From Arctopsyche grandis (taxonomy: Eukaryota; Arthropoda; Insecta; Trichoptera; Hydropsychidae), in NCBI RefSeq assembly GCF_051622035.1, contig NC_135355.1, forward strand, positions 29,234,986 to 29,298,985: a stretch of 64,000 nt of DNA, read 5' to 3'. Shown here in pieces: positions 34,087-44,799 of the stretch. The notes under the pieces were generated by a model that saw only the letters and a list, made by a program, of their open reading frames with translations, did not search any database and was not told the DNA's origin. The translations under genes were made by a program, and so were the position numbers. Position 1 is the first letter of the stretch; each line of letters opens with the position of its first letter.

Positions 34087-34720
34087 GCTATCACATCGCT
34101 TTCAATTTAGAATTTTGTAGAAAAAGGTTGAAGATGACATTGTAGAGATTATTTTATCTATGATAGCGCGACTGCAGGAGGGAAGACTTGTAAATCACTG
34201 GAAAGGGTCTCAAACCCCAGGTCCAGGTCAGAATTTCTAATGGTAATGGTGCCCATTTGGTGGCCAAGTGTTCGTCGCAGATAATGATCCTAGAAAAACG
34301 TCCATCATTCTCGGAAAAGGACAATCTCTGCCACTCACCAGCCAACACATTTTTTATTTACACAATTTTTTATGTTGTATGGGGACTCGTTTTCGTAGTC
34401 ATGCAATAAGATTCGTTAGACCGGTTTTACACTTTTTATTTATTATAAATATTTTTTCAAAGATTCGATTTTCGGCATCTACGATTATTCCATATACAAA
34501 ATGTACAAGATCGCATCACTTTTAGGAATTTATTATGACTTTATACAATATTCAGAATTTACTCTAATACGAAGTTTATATGCATGTAATTTTACAAATA
34601 TTTATTTTGACTTATTCAGGAATGGAATTCGTAGAAGAGTAAGTTGTATGAATAGGTATGTGAGAAGATTCAATTTTTATACCTGTCTTAATTTTTTTAT
34701 GATTACAGTTGGGTCATTAC

Positions 34721-34853
34721 TAAAGCCCGGACCCAGAAGGTGCCGCGTATTGTTCAAATGTTATAAATGCATTGTTAAAGGTTTGCCGAACCCTTTTTAC
34801 AAAGGATTTACAGCAATGGAACAATGAGCGGCCCCTTGGCTATCCTACCTCTA
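34721..34853 (-). mobile_element. M1 hAT-like MITE, 133 bp
   Basis: Starts TAAAGCCCGGACCCAGAAGG, ends GGCTATCCTACCTCTA, flanked by perfect GTCATTAC at 34,713-34,720 and 34,854-34,861. It retains both hairpin arms around AAAGGTTTGCCGAACC. Confidence 0.9.
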
Positions 34854-35164
34854 GTCATTACTGAATAATCAATTAAATATCCACATCCCGGATAATAAAA
34901 ACTACTCAATAAATCGCTCAATTTGATCCTTTTTCTAATATGTATGTAATGTATCGTTTCATTTTGATGAAGCTTTTCGATGAAATTAATAATAGATTTT
35001 TAATGAAATAAAAATAAAAAAATGATCTTTTACAAGCTTCTTAGTGGCACAAATCGCCCCCATATATGAAGAACAGACCAATAAACCATTCAATTTTTTT
35101 TTTCTGTTATTCATATATCTACATATGTACATATGTATGTAGAAGACCAACGATATTATAAGTT

Positions 35165-35209
35165 ATATGCACATGCATTGTTATAATTTATAACAATGCA
35201 TGTGCATAT
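35165..35209. repeat. Perfect 22-bp palindrome with 1-nt spacer
   Basis: 35,165-35,186 and 35,188-35,209 are exact reverse complements around a single T; the arm contains GCACATGCATTG. A near-perfect palindrome of this length is a possible cruciform or replication-slippage site. Confidence 0.85.
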
Positions 35210-35335
35210 TTTATCAAAAATATTATAAATCAAAAAAGTAAAATTCTTTTGTACTTAATGATTAATTAACGAAATATTTACGTATATATAAATAAACGAT
35301 GTATCATTTCATATTGTTTTGTTGCAGGATGGATC

Positions 35336-35780
35336 ATCACGGTCTTGTACCCACGCGGATAACTTCTCAGAAGGCCAAACACGTCCGACTGCTCATGTAA
35401 AAAAACTCGTTTAAGAATATATTCGAAATCTGAAATAATTGATTTAATTCACAAAATAGCAGGTACTTTTATTCCGTGTCCTTCTGTAGTTGTAGAGTTC
35501 ACATTAACCTTCGACGTGCGTTGACCGGCGTTGTTTACGCACGGTCAACGTTGTTGGCCTCTCACCAGATTGACTTCTATTTCCGAGTACGATGCCACAA
35601 CAAAACGCACCAAAATATCCAACTTTTCTATTTCGGTTCCAAATTGTCGGAAGGTCGCATCCGACTATCGAATATATGAAAGTCATCGCTCGTGAACCAC
35701 GGTCTCACGGCTGTACCACAACTGTTTCGGATTATCCACGGCAAGAAACCCTTCTAGGATTATATCGTCGATAACATCAA
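35336..35780 (+). other. Possible exon-like patch
   Basis: A plausible acceptor, TTTTGTTGCAG, precedes GATGGATCATCACGG at about 35,330, and the following 450 bases are GC-richer than the surroundings. A short frame from that ATG (MDHHGLVPTRITSQKAKHVR...) stops after 23 codons. 35,516-35,550 has CGTTGACC / GGTCAACG arms. No family is recognised, so this could equally be an old transposon. Confidence 0.2.
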
Positions 35781-36719
35781 ACCTTTAATTGCAAAAACGA
35801 CAATTGATGACGGGGATTTTAGAGCAGTTCAAAAAGGACCGACCTTTCAAATATGTATACGTAAAATAATAAGGACACATGTAAGTATGGAAGTGACTGC
35901 ATATACGTACATATGTGATTTTCTTGTAGAAGTCTCTATTCATATTTGCAGAATTATTTCAAAGGGGGTGTAGTATTTTGGAAAAATAAGTTAGATGTAT
36001 TTCACTAGTCATAAAATATGACATATTTTGAATTAGGTCCATTTATCGTTACCGTCTCCCAAAACGAATTCTTTCGACTGCAACGTTAGTTAATTTTTGA
36101 GGCCCTTTGAGGTTTGAATTTCCGTATAAATTTTCTCTGAGCTGCTCAATGAGAACATACAATCATACCTGCTCTTTCAGATATCCCCACAGTAACAAAT
36201 CGAAAGTTTAATATTAAAATCGTTAAAATGTGGAAGTGAATATGGGGTCTTCTCAAAATTATCCGCTCGCTGAAATTTCACATTCCCATACTTGATCCGT
36301 CTTAAGGTATGTCAATTAATAACCAATTTTGATGTTTGAAAAATATGGGTATTGATAGATGGATTTTGCCAACGAATGATGCTTGGATTGAAAACTAATT
36401 TGCAGTCAAGTCAACGGGGAATTCTAATTTTATGTAAAATACCCTTAAAAAGGAAATGCAAAAAAAAAATAATATTCAGGAAAATAATGGAAAGGTTGGG
36501 ATTGAGATTTTCGGACCGAGCTTTATATTCGTTCGATATGCATTTATCATTGAATTGGTAAAAAACAAATTGTAATTGTCAAAAAGTAACAAAAAAATGA
36601 TCGAGTGCGTTGGATTGAAGGGATCTAGACATGATTTGAAAATTCTTCTATTAGCTATTTATTAGCATGCTGGGAAGACAGCTACAGGACACAGATGTTG
36701 TATTTATTGTGTTCTTCCA
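35781..36719. other. Stretch without a supported gene
   Basis: AT-rich. The plus-strand frame at 36,352-36,561 is short, Lys-rich and without features. Confidence 0.35.
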
Positions 36720-36960
36720 TTTTAGCTGCACGTGCAACCTAGTCGGCTTTCTTTCGACAGGACAGCTTTTCACAAACAAAGAAATGAGGGATTATTGCGT
36801 TCCTCACATCATTTTATGACCCATGGTAATTTTCTCAAATTGCCATCCCTACTATCCTACTTCAGAAATAGGCCGAAGTAATAAACGCTCGAAAATGAGT
36901 GGAAATGTCAATTTTTATTAGGGGTGTCATATATCAGGACAAGCCGAAAGAGATTTCGGT
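36720..36960 (-). repeat. Dispersed repeat F, copy 2 (inverted)
   Basis: The minus strand matches 29,640-29,880 block by block, from CTTGTCCTGATATATGACACC to GTTGCACGTGCAGC. The middle is more diverged than the ends. Confidence 0.7.
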
Positions 36961-37418
36961 CTTTTTGAAACCGCCGAAGTTGCTCATTTGCAATCGCCGA
37001 CAAAAATATAAAATATGTTAACCAGGAGTGTCGTGCATGCGATTTATGTATGTACATACATAGTATATTGTAATACAATATACGTATATAAATTAATACT
37101 ATATTGTCTGTGTAGCGTGATGGAATTTGTCGGGGATGATACCGATGGAATCAGGAATCGACAAATTGTAGAGATCGCGTAGAAAAAGCACTCACGCAAG
37201 AAAGCGGAATTGGCGAGTGTAACGTGACGCCACTTGATAATTACTCAATTGCAGACAACACACCACACGTGTCATTCTCAATTATGGCAACTTGTCGAAC
37301 TCGTAACCTGTCCCTAATAAGTGAATGCAATCAATCTACTTCATATGTATACTATGTACTATTCGTTATTTAAGCATGGGTCGAACCAAATCAAGATTCA
37401 CGACCACATACCAGGAAC

Positions 37419-37470
37419 ATTCTGATATAAATCATTATAACTCCGATGAATGTATGATTTATATCAGAAT
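37419..37470. repeat. 17-bp hairpin, left member of a pair
   Basis: 37,419-37,435 and 37,454-37,470 are exact reverse complements with an 18-nt loop. Its last two bases are the first two of the next, larger hairpin. Confidence 0.8.
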
Positions 37471-37572
37471 TAATTTGACTTTCTAGTCACATCTTCCGAT
37501 ATGATACACTTCCGATATGATAACTCGATGAGTGTATCATATCGGAATATGTGACTAGAAAGTCAAATTAAT
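37469..37572. repeat. 42-bp hairpin with one mismatch, 20-nt loop
   Basis: 37,469-37,510 pairs with 37,531-37,572 at 41 of 42 positions (one C/A difference). The loop repeats TTCCGATATGATA from the arm base, suggesting it grew by local copying. It is much more perfect than normal pre-miRNAs; a young foldback element or a hairpin siRNA source are alternatives. Confidence 0.85.
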
Positions 37573-37779
37573 TAATCGGGGTAAATGTAGTTCAATTTAG
37601 AAAAAATATCCATTTGGAAAAAGTAAGGACATAACAAAACGTTCTGGAACTACAATATATTAACAAAATTCCAAAACTACATTTGTATATATGTATGTAT
37701 AACATCAAATAATTTTAAAATTATCACTTTACAATTTATTATGAATTAATTGCTTTCTTTAAACCATAATTTGAAATTA

Positions 37780-37780
<1 letters not shown>

Positions 37781-37858
<78 letters not shown>
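37781..37858. repeat. (TA)n microsatellite
   Basis: About 38 uninterrupted TA units. The Ile-Tyr repeat frame on the minus strand is its translation and not a gene. Confidence 0.95.
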
Positions 37859-37860
<2 letters not shown>

Positions 37861-38370
37861 TTATGTACGCAAATATTATGTATGAATTTTGTGGGTAGTT
37901 TATTTAAAAACTGTAATTGACAAATGAAAAAAGAAAACCACCATAAACAACCAAAATTGATCAAAACCACAAGGAATTTGTTCAGAGTTATCATTCCTTT
38001 GAAATGTACCGCTCAGAATTGCATTAATTTTACGAATCTTGATGTAATAATATAATTTCAAATCACCGTTTTCACTCAAGAAGACTTTGAAGTAATCCAT
38101 ATGTTAAGCCTGTTTCACACGAGTATCCTTAAATTGGCCTGTTAAAGAGCAACATTTTCACGCAATGTATTGCTAGCAATATGGACATGTGGCGGTGTTG
38201 CCAGGCATTTTCGATTTCCTGAACGTTCTTTCTTAAAATAATCATTTTTGAAGATTCCGTTACGTCGTTGGATCTCATGGCGTGTGGAGCAATGGTCTTT
38301 TGGAGCTTTAGTCGGCTGGAACTTTTGTCGTTGAACTATATGTCTGTGGAGTTTTTGTCATTATTTAAAG
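37859..38370. other. Stretch without a supported gene
   Basis: No repeat or gene recognised. GC rises slightly near 38,180-38,350. Confidence 0.3.
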
Positions 38371-38501
38371 CAGCTACACACGGCTTATTTTTCAAATAAC
38401 TATAGATTGCTCCATTAGTGTTGAAAGCATGACAGCAAAAAAAAGCCTGATTTTTCTAAAAAAATAACCATTTTTTGTGTGACTGCGCTAGCCTAAGTCT
38501 G
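38371..38501 (-). mobile_element. MITE, left member of a three-element chain
   Basis: It ends GCCTAAGTCTG exactly as the element at 25,061, and its interior has the AACCATTTTTTGTGTG and TAGTGTTGAAAGC words of M2/M3. The left end (CAGCTACACACGG) and left target word are uncertain; on the right it meets GTCATGAC. Confidence 0.5.
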
Positions 38502-38509
38502 GTCATGAC

Positions 38510-38661
38510 CAGATATTAGCGGACAAGTTTCTTTTGCCCACACAAAATGGTTCAATATTGTCCTACAAAGCAAGAGAGCAAAATAAAATGTTGTCTTTCA
38601 CTTAGTAGGACAACAGTGAAACATTTTTTGTGCTGAAAATAATCCTAGCCGCCGATCTCTA
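38510..38661. mobile_element. M2-type MITE, middle of the chain
   Basis: Ends CAGATATTAGCGGACAAG and GCCGCCGATCTCTA, flanked by GTCATGAC at 38,502-38,509 and 38,662-38,669, both perfect. Contains the paired GGTTCAATATTGTCCTAC and TAGGACAACAGTGAAAC arms. Confidence 0.8.
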
Positions 38662-38669
38662 GTCATGAC

Positions 38670-38801
38670 TAAAGAGCGGACCCAGAGCGCGCTGTTCATT
38701 GTTCACATGTTGTAAATGCATTGTTAAAGGTTTGCCGAACTTTTTTACAAAGCATTTACAATAATGGAACAATAGACGGCGCGCTTCCGGTCCTACCTCT
38801 A
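38670..38801 (-). mobile_element. M1 MITE, right member of the chain, 132 bp
   Basis: Starts TAAAGAGCGGACCCAG, ends GGTCCTACCTCTA, flanked by perfect GTCATGAC at 38,662-38,669 and 38,802-38,809. The same palindromic target word thus occurs three times, with two different families between. Confidence 0.9.
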
Positions 38802-40030
38802 GTCATGACACGGGATGAGTAATATTAATATATGTAGCCATGTTGCCCAACACTATTGCTGGTGTAGCCTTATTATTTTTATTATTTTATAAAATTACAT
38901 ATGCAACTACCACAAGGACTCCGGTATCGTCCATGATGCCCGATCATACAATGCAACACAAAATCTAGGCAATAAAAAATCAGCAATTAATTGCCGGCAA
39001 TCATTGAGCCACACATTTCTGGGACACATGCTGAAAAAGTTGCTGTATGGTTGCTGAGCTACATTGCTGAAAAAAGATGCTCGTTTACAGGCTCCTTTAA
39101 ATTTCAGTAGGTTCATACAAACCGGACATTTTTAATCGGATCATGCTTGGTAGCCATCAGTAGTAACTAGTGCATTTCTCATGAAATGGAAACCACAAAT
39201 TAAAAATGAAGTACAAAAAAAAAGAGAGTGTGTTCACCTTGAACGTGACACGTATTGCATCATCGATTCGTGGCGATTCTGCCCATCCATCGGACGATTG
39301 CAAAAATCAAATCACTTCTTTCTTACAAACTCAACAACAATGGCCGCCATTCGATGTCGGCGTCATCAATCACTACCAATTGATCAACTACGTATGTTCA
39401 TACACGCATTTAAAATATATTTAATTGTACCCCGATTGACGTGCACGTTGACCGCGGCAAATGTGGAAATATTTATAATATGAAGTTAGTGAAATAAAAA
39501 AATAAATATATGATCGACTACTAGAAAACAGTTGTGTGCGTTTGTATTGAGTATGTAATCTGACGTGACTGGTGTTATTAACACATATCGGGCCGGTCGC
39601 GGAAGTATGCACGCTTCTTATAAACTTTTTACTTTCATGCATGCTGTAATCGTTCAGTTTACCGGCTAATTAAAATCTTTTTTTCTTTTCATTACATTTT
39701 AATGACATTTTATTACACACAACATATGTAGAACTACCACAATATGTATATGTGTGTACATATGTACCTACATACATATGTATATCAGAAAACGATTGAC
39801 GTTTTTGAGATATGTAATTTTTATAATATTTCTCACCTAATATGAAAACATTCACAGCTTATCTTTTTAGTGTGATAATCAAATCAGCCCACGCATTCAA
39901 ACAGAAATGCAGAACCATTTTAGCACCTACTATAAATATACTACCTGTATGATTCTCCTTAATAAAGAGCCGTATGTATACACGTATTGATACAAATAGC
40001 GAAACATGTATCCGAGATTTGTCCAAGTAT
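38802..40030. other. Stretch without a supported gene
   Basis: 39,180-39,480 carries two overlapping plus-strand frames without recognisable features. CATACATATGTATATC words cluster near 39,760. No transposon ends were identified. Confidence 0.35.
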
Positions 40031-40632
40031 TAGGGGTTGCAATTTACCGTCAGATTTCATTTACCGGTAAACAATTTTTCTCATTACCGGTATATCAGTT
40101 TTTACCGGTAAATGAAATATAAATTTCATGGATTAAATAACTGTGTGTGGGTACTTTTCCTAAAAACATTTGCTTAAATTAAATCATAAATAATTACAAA
40201 GAAATGTCAGTTTAATAACGTCATATGAATACATAAAGTCCATTCATAATATTTTTTTCATTTTTATTTTTATGTTTTAATCAATCATATTTATTTATTT
40301 AAAGTTGGAACCATTTGAAAGTTTGGATAGTAAATGAAACAACCGTCTGATCGCATTAATTAGGATTTGGTAAATTTGTTTGGTCTTTGTTGCATCAGTT
40401 ATTAGCAACTCTTACGAATGCATATTTTTGGACATTTAACACTGAAAATAAACAAATTCCAAACTATCTAATCTATAATACATCATTCGCATCGATTTTA
40501 ATGCAATAATATGTCTGTATATGCACTTAATTCGTGATAAAATAATTAACGGTAAGATTTACCGATGGCTAAATTTTGTCGATTTACCGGTAAACCGGTA
40601 GACTGGTACATATACCCGTATTACAACCCTTA
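40031..40632. mobile_element. Element with AGGGGTTGCAATTTACCG ends
   Basis: TAGGGGTTGCAATTTACCG at 40,031 pairs with GTATTACAACCCTTA ending at 40,632. Just inside both ends lie several TTTACCGGTAAA palindromes. TTA on both sides would fit a PIF/Harbinger target, but hAT elements also have AGGGGTTG ends, so the superfamily is open. No coding region inside. Confidence 0.5.
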
Positions 40633-40868
40633 ATATATGTATATATGTACACCGAGACTGAATTATGGCTCATAATTCAGGTGACATCAATGGTATTTTT
40701 AATCAAATTACAACGAGAAATTCGTTGCACGTTTGAAATATTGACGTACATATAATATTTGATGATATCAGATGATTCCAATTGATATTTACATAATCAT
40801 AATCGTCGAGCCTTTGTATCGTAGTTCTGATACGTTCGATATTTATCAAAACAGATCTTATGTATGAG

Positions 40869-41580
40869 CGTAACTAGGAATTTTGGGCCCGTAAGCAAAA
40901 AATCATCAAGCCCCCCCCCCTCGAATTTTTAAATCGAAACACCAAATTTTTGGATTCGCAACGCAGTATTAATATAATTATTGTTAATATATAGGTACAT
41001 AATATAATTTTCTTAATTTAACTCGCCTATTTTAAAATTTCTTCTTTCGAACCTTACTGTTTGCAAAACCATGAATTAGTTGTGCTCAATTGTAAGCAAA
41101 GATAGTTCATTGAGTCTGGTTTGACCGATCGAATTTATTTTATATTCTTTAATTATTTTAAATTTATTGAATGTTCTTTCTACACTAGCCACAGTTATCG
41201 GATGAGTAAAAAATAACACGAATGCGGTATATACTTCTGAAAAATCACTCTACAAACAACTGTAATCGGTAATAAGTAATTCTGAAAATTGCCTTATGAT
41301 TATTGTTTCAAAAAGATCTTTCTTTATTAATAAAAGTACATGTGTAAATTGAGATTCGAATTGATCTGAGAAAACTTCTGGATATTTTTTTCTGAGATTC
41401 AAACAATGGTATGGAATATCTTTTTCCGACATATTAAAAATTTTCCTAGGTTCAAGAAAACTGAAATAGTTTTTCACTACCTGCATTTCCGCAAAACGAT
41501 TATTTTGTCGATTTATGGCACCCTATTTCCGTGTGTCCGTAAGCATTGCTTACCCCCGCTACATAGTAGTTACGCCACTG
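40869..41580 (-). mobile_element. hAT element relic, 712 bp
   Basis: A perfect 8-bp duplication TGTATGAG (40,861-40,868 and 41,581-41,588) bounds an element whose right end is TAGTTACGCCACTG and whose left end CGTAACTAGG lacks the first six bases expected from the right. It contains a C-run, AT-rich DNA and the tail of a hAT transposase on the minus strand. The element is internally deleted and terminally damaged. Confidence 0.88.
41076..41486 (-). pseudogene. hAT transposase C-terminal (dimerisation) domain, dead
   Basis: The minus strand reads one continuous frame from 41,486 to a TAA at 41,076-41,078 with one in-frame TAG at 41,250-41,252. Before the stop: FLEPRKIFNMSEKDIPYHCL and EVFSDQFESQF. 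After it: FVLFFTHPITVASVERTFNK, FKIIKEYKI, QTRLNELSLLTIEHN. The P.TVAS.ERTF.K...IK...... .RL..L.LL.IE pattern is the conserved hAT C-terminal dimerisation region, which drives transposase multimers. N-terminal zinc finger and catalytic core are gone. Only stop removal would leave about 136 residues of a normal 500-700, so it is a relic. Confidence 0.85.
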
Positions 41581-41588
41581 TGTATGAG

Positions 41589-44300
41589 GTCAATTTCTGA
41601 AGAAAACAATAACAACTCAAGTTGACACAAACGAATTCTATATATGAAGGTATGTTTCTATATCATGAAGGTATGTTTTGGTAGTTCTTTGAGATGACCA
41701 TGTACTGTACTTATAATAAATGCGTTTGATGGGTCTCGTTTAAGTCGAGTTGAGACAATAGAGCCGTGCTTGTCACGTCAATATCGCTCGAGCGTTTTTA
41801 TTAATATCGTTGTTCTGATTCACAATGGACAATAGCCGTGGACCGCTTATTGATTTAGAAAAATAAGACGTTCTAAAATAATAATAGTATATAAAAAAAA
41901 TAAACATGCAGAAGAAGCGTGATGTTCGAGCGATGAAAGTGTTTTTTCCACGGTACATTGTGCATCGCTTAAGTCATATGATGATAATGATGATGATGAT
42001 AGTGATTATGGCGGTCAATTGTCACGCGATCTTAGCTCGCAAATAGGCGGAAGAAAAACGCATTTGACAATGTTCACTTTCGATTTTCAGATTCATGTCC
42101 TTCGCTGACTAATGTGACACGTGTGTTATTCCAGATAATGTACATGTATTACACTGTATTTTAAAAAAACCGATACCATAAGCGTAATATGATATATTTA
42201 TGAGCGTCCATTCTGATGGATAGAGAATGGTTATTCCATTTCGCCGACGCTCTTTGATACTTGGTTGGAATCCAATTTGCTCGTAGTTGTTTTAAAAATT
42301 CTGTTTCAAAGTACACAACAGTAATCTAGTAACAATGCACGAAGTACAAATTGTGCATATGGTCGAGAGGGAAAATGTGGAGTTGTGGAGCGGTACGTGT
42401 GGTAGAGTACAAAAAGTGGTATGATCGTAACTCGACCGTGCACAAGATAACAAACAAACACACCCATTGAAGATCCATACCGAGTTCGAATTCAACGGAA
42501 ACGCCTCATAATTGATCATAATACCCTTTTCTGATAAAATCAGAGGCTACTCGTATTTATCGCGGTCTTCATATTCACTGCGTTTCACGCCATATATGTA
42601 TTAATTAATTTTATTTCATTATTATGTCATACAACGTTCGCTTATTATAACGTATTCTTGCTAAATCAACATAACCAGTAGATATGGCCTTTCCTAATAG
42701 AAAGTGTTTTTGATTGACGATGTTTGTGTTAACATTTTAGTTTAATTGGGAAGAGTCAAAATTATCTGGTTGTTTTCTTGTTATTCAATAGAATTTATTT
42801 GATAACAATCTAATTGGAATATTAAAATCAATTCACCTTTGGTTATCGTGGAATATTATCTACAAAGTGTACATACATATATGAAATGAAAATATTTACA
42901 TTCATCCTACGTGCAATTTCGTTTATTTTTACAAGCTTCATATCAGCTTGTTGTAACTAATCTCTATATGTATGTATAACAAAATAATACAACACATGAT
43001 AAATGCAATCTATATTTTCGAGGATTTAAGTTGTTTAAAAAATAATTTATATTTATAAATAAATAACTTACATTCATATATGTATGTAAGCATTCATAAT
43101 TAAAAATATGTATGCATTTTTTTATTTGTAATAAGTAGATGTTTTAAATAATTATTTGTATATTTAGGTTTATTAATTATTTAATTGGGGTTTTCAAATG
43201 AATTGTTTTAGTCAAAACGATAAAGTTCCACCAGTTTAAAGTTATGATTATTTTTAGAGTGTTGATATATAATTCTCAAGAAATTTCTAAAAAATCTGTT
43301 TTATTAATTTTTGATAATTTTTTTTTACCAGAATGGTGTTATTTTTCTTACCAGAATGGTGTAATTTAAAAATATATTTAATAAGAATGCTCGAAAAAAT
43401 TTTGAGTCGACGACGAAATTTTTTTCGATTGGCTCGTGTGCTTTTTCCCGTAAGCACATTTATTAGAATAATTGATGTCTGTAATTTGTTTTGACATTTT
43501 TAAAGAGAATTTATGAAACAGAATTTTTCATAATTTGCACATTATGTAATACGTAATTACACTCACTTTCGTAAGAAAATATGAAAATTTCAAATATTTT
43601 TTTAAAAACTGAAGATTTCAGATGTTGAGTTGTTAAAAATCACACTACATTGTAAAAATATAATAGATACATTCAAAAGTTGTACATATGTCTATTAGAA
43701 ACAAAAAATGTATATAAAAACAAATAATTTCCTTATATACATATAGGTACATATAACGCACACATGTTGAAAATGTTACGATAAAAGAGAAGTCGCTGTT
43801 TATTTTTTCTTTATGTATAAAGTATTAATAGACAAAGTATTGTGATCATGAGAAATTTTGATCTTTCACAGACAAGAAATTTCGTTCTTCTATATTATAG
43901 ATCATATAGTAATTATATAGTCTATAAGTAACAACAAATTTAGAATTCGAAGCATAAATGTCAGTGAAAAAAATCAATCTGTCGGTTCTGAAAGTTCCAC
44001 ATCAAAAGATCATTACATCCAACGACATAGTGGCACAAACATAATTTCAAAAATAAAAAAAATAAGAAGGAGCAATCAATAAGTCGACAAGTGGTTTGGT
44101 GAAAAAAATTTGAATATTGTTCGCAGATGACTAAATATAGATAGTAAGTCAATCAAATCAAATCCGGTCGCGAAGTTTTTGCAAGATGGTTATTGTCGTA
44201 ATTTATTTATTTTTTTGTCAGGTACTTTGACGTACGAAATGCACACATTATCCTAATAAATTATGCACACATGAGAACGGAGAAATTCGACCTTGATCGA
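41589..44300. other. Stretch upstream of the gene promoter, nothing supported
   Basis: AT-rich with no MITE, SINE or LINE end that I recognise, which is sparse compared with the preceding 40 kb. It may hold upstream control DNA for the gene that starts near 44,725. Confidence 0.35.
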
Positions 44301-44479
44301 GGGAGCATCGCGTACGAATTTTACGCGGCGAGTATGTGTGCATCAACAGATTGTTATAATTTTCGTGAGCTCGCAGCGGGGGAGACCGAACGCAGAACGC
44401 AAACAACGCACAGAAGAAAAGGAGCAAAAAGCCGGCATAAACAAGTCGCGGTTCGGGCACGGTCGGGCGAGATCGGGAC

Positions 44480-44722
44480 CGGTCGGCTCTCTCTCCGCCG
44501 GCGATTGGCGATTGCCGATCGCCGATTGGCGGGTGCCGTTCGAGGTTCGAGGCTCGAGCACGGAGCAAGAGCAAGAGCAAGAGCAAAAGCAAAAGCAAAA
44601 GCAAAAGCAAGAGCAACCAGCAGCAACCGAGAGGCGATAGGCGATAGGAGAGAGGCGAGAGGCAACTACAAGCAGTCGCGTCGCGTACTTCTGCTTGTGG
44701 TCTCGAACCAGCAGTCAGCGAG
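44480..44722 (+). promoter_or_regulatory. GC-rich proximal promoter region
   Basis: An abrupt GC-rich island in AT-rich DNA. It holds two ATTGG boxes (reverse CCAAT, NF-Y type) within GCGATTGGCG (about 44,503) and CCGATTGGCGGG (about 44,522), roughly 200 bp before the inferred start. Repeated GCGATAG words occur near 44,632-44,650. No TATA box is evident at -30, consistent with a DPE promoter. Confidence 0.55.
44563..44620 (+). repeat. AGCAAG/AGCAAA hexamer repeat
   Basis: Nine to ten tandem hexamers, first GCAAGA-type then GCAAAA-type, lie inside the promoter island about 105-160 bp before the inferred start. The overlapping Leu-rich and Ala/Lys-rich frames on both strands are translations of it. 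Confidence 0.85.
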
Positions 44723-44757
44723 TCAGTGTGCGGGTGCGCGTCTCTGCGAACGGTCGT
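44723..44757 (+). promoter_or_regulatory. Core promoter: Inr plus exactly spaced DPE
   Basis: TCAGTG at 44,723-44,728 fits the arthropod Inr (TCAKTY) at five of six positions. Taking its A (44,725) as +1, positions +28 to +33 (44,752-44,757) read GGTCGT, a full match to the DPE RGWYVT, and +24 is G as preferred. The exact spacing makes chance less likely, but other TCAGT words nearby are possible starts. Confidence 0.55.
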
Positions 44758-44799
44758 TTGTTTCGCCAGTGCAGTGCGCCAGTGCGTTTCGGCGCTGAC

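Noticed and set aside
37746-37994. Ile-Tyr repeat protein
   Set aside because: Translation of the (TA)n microsatellite.
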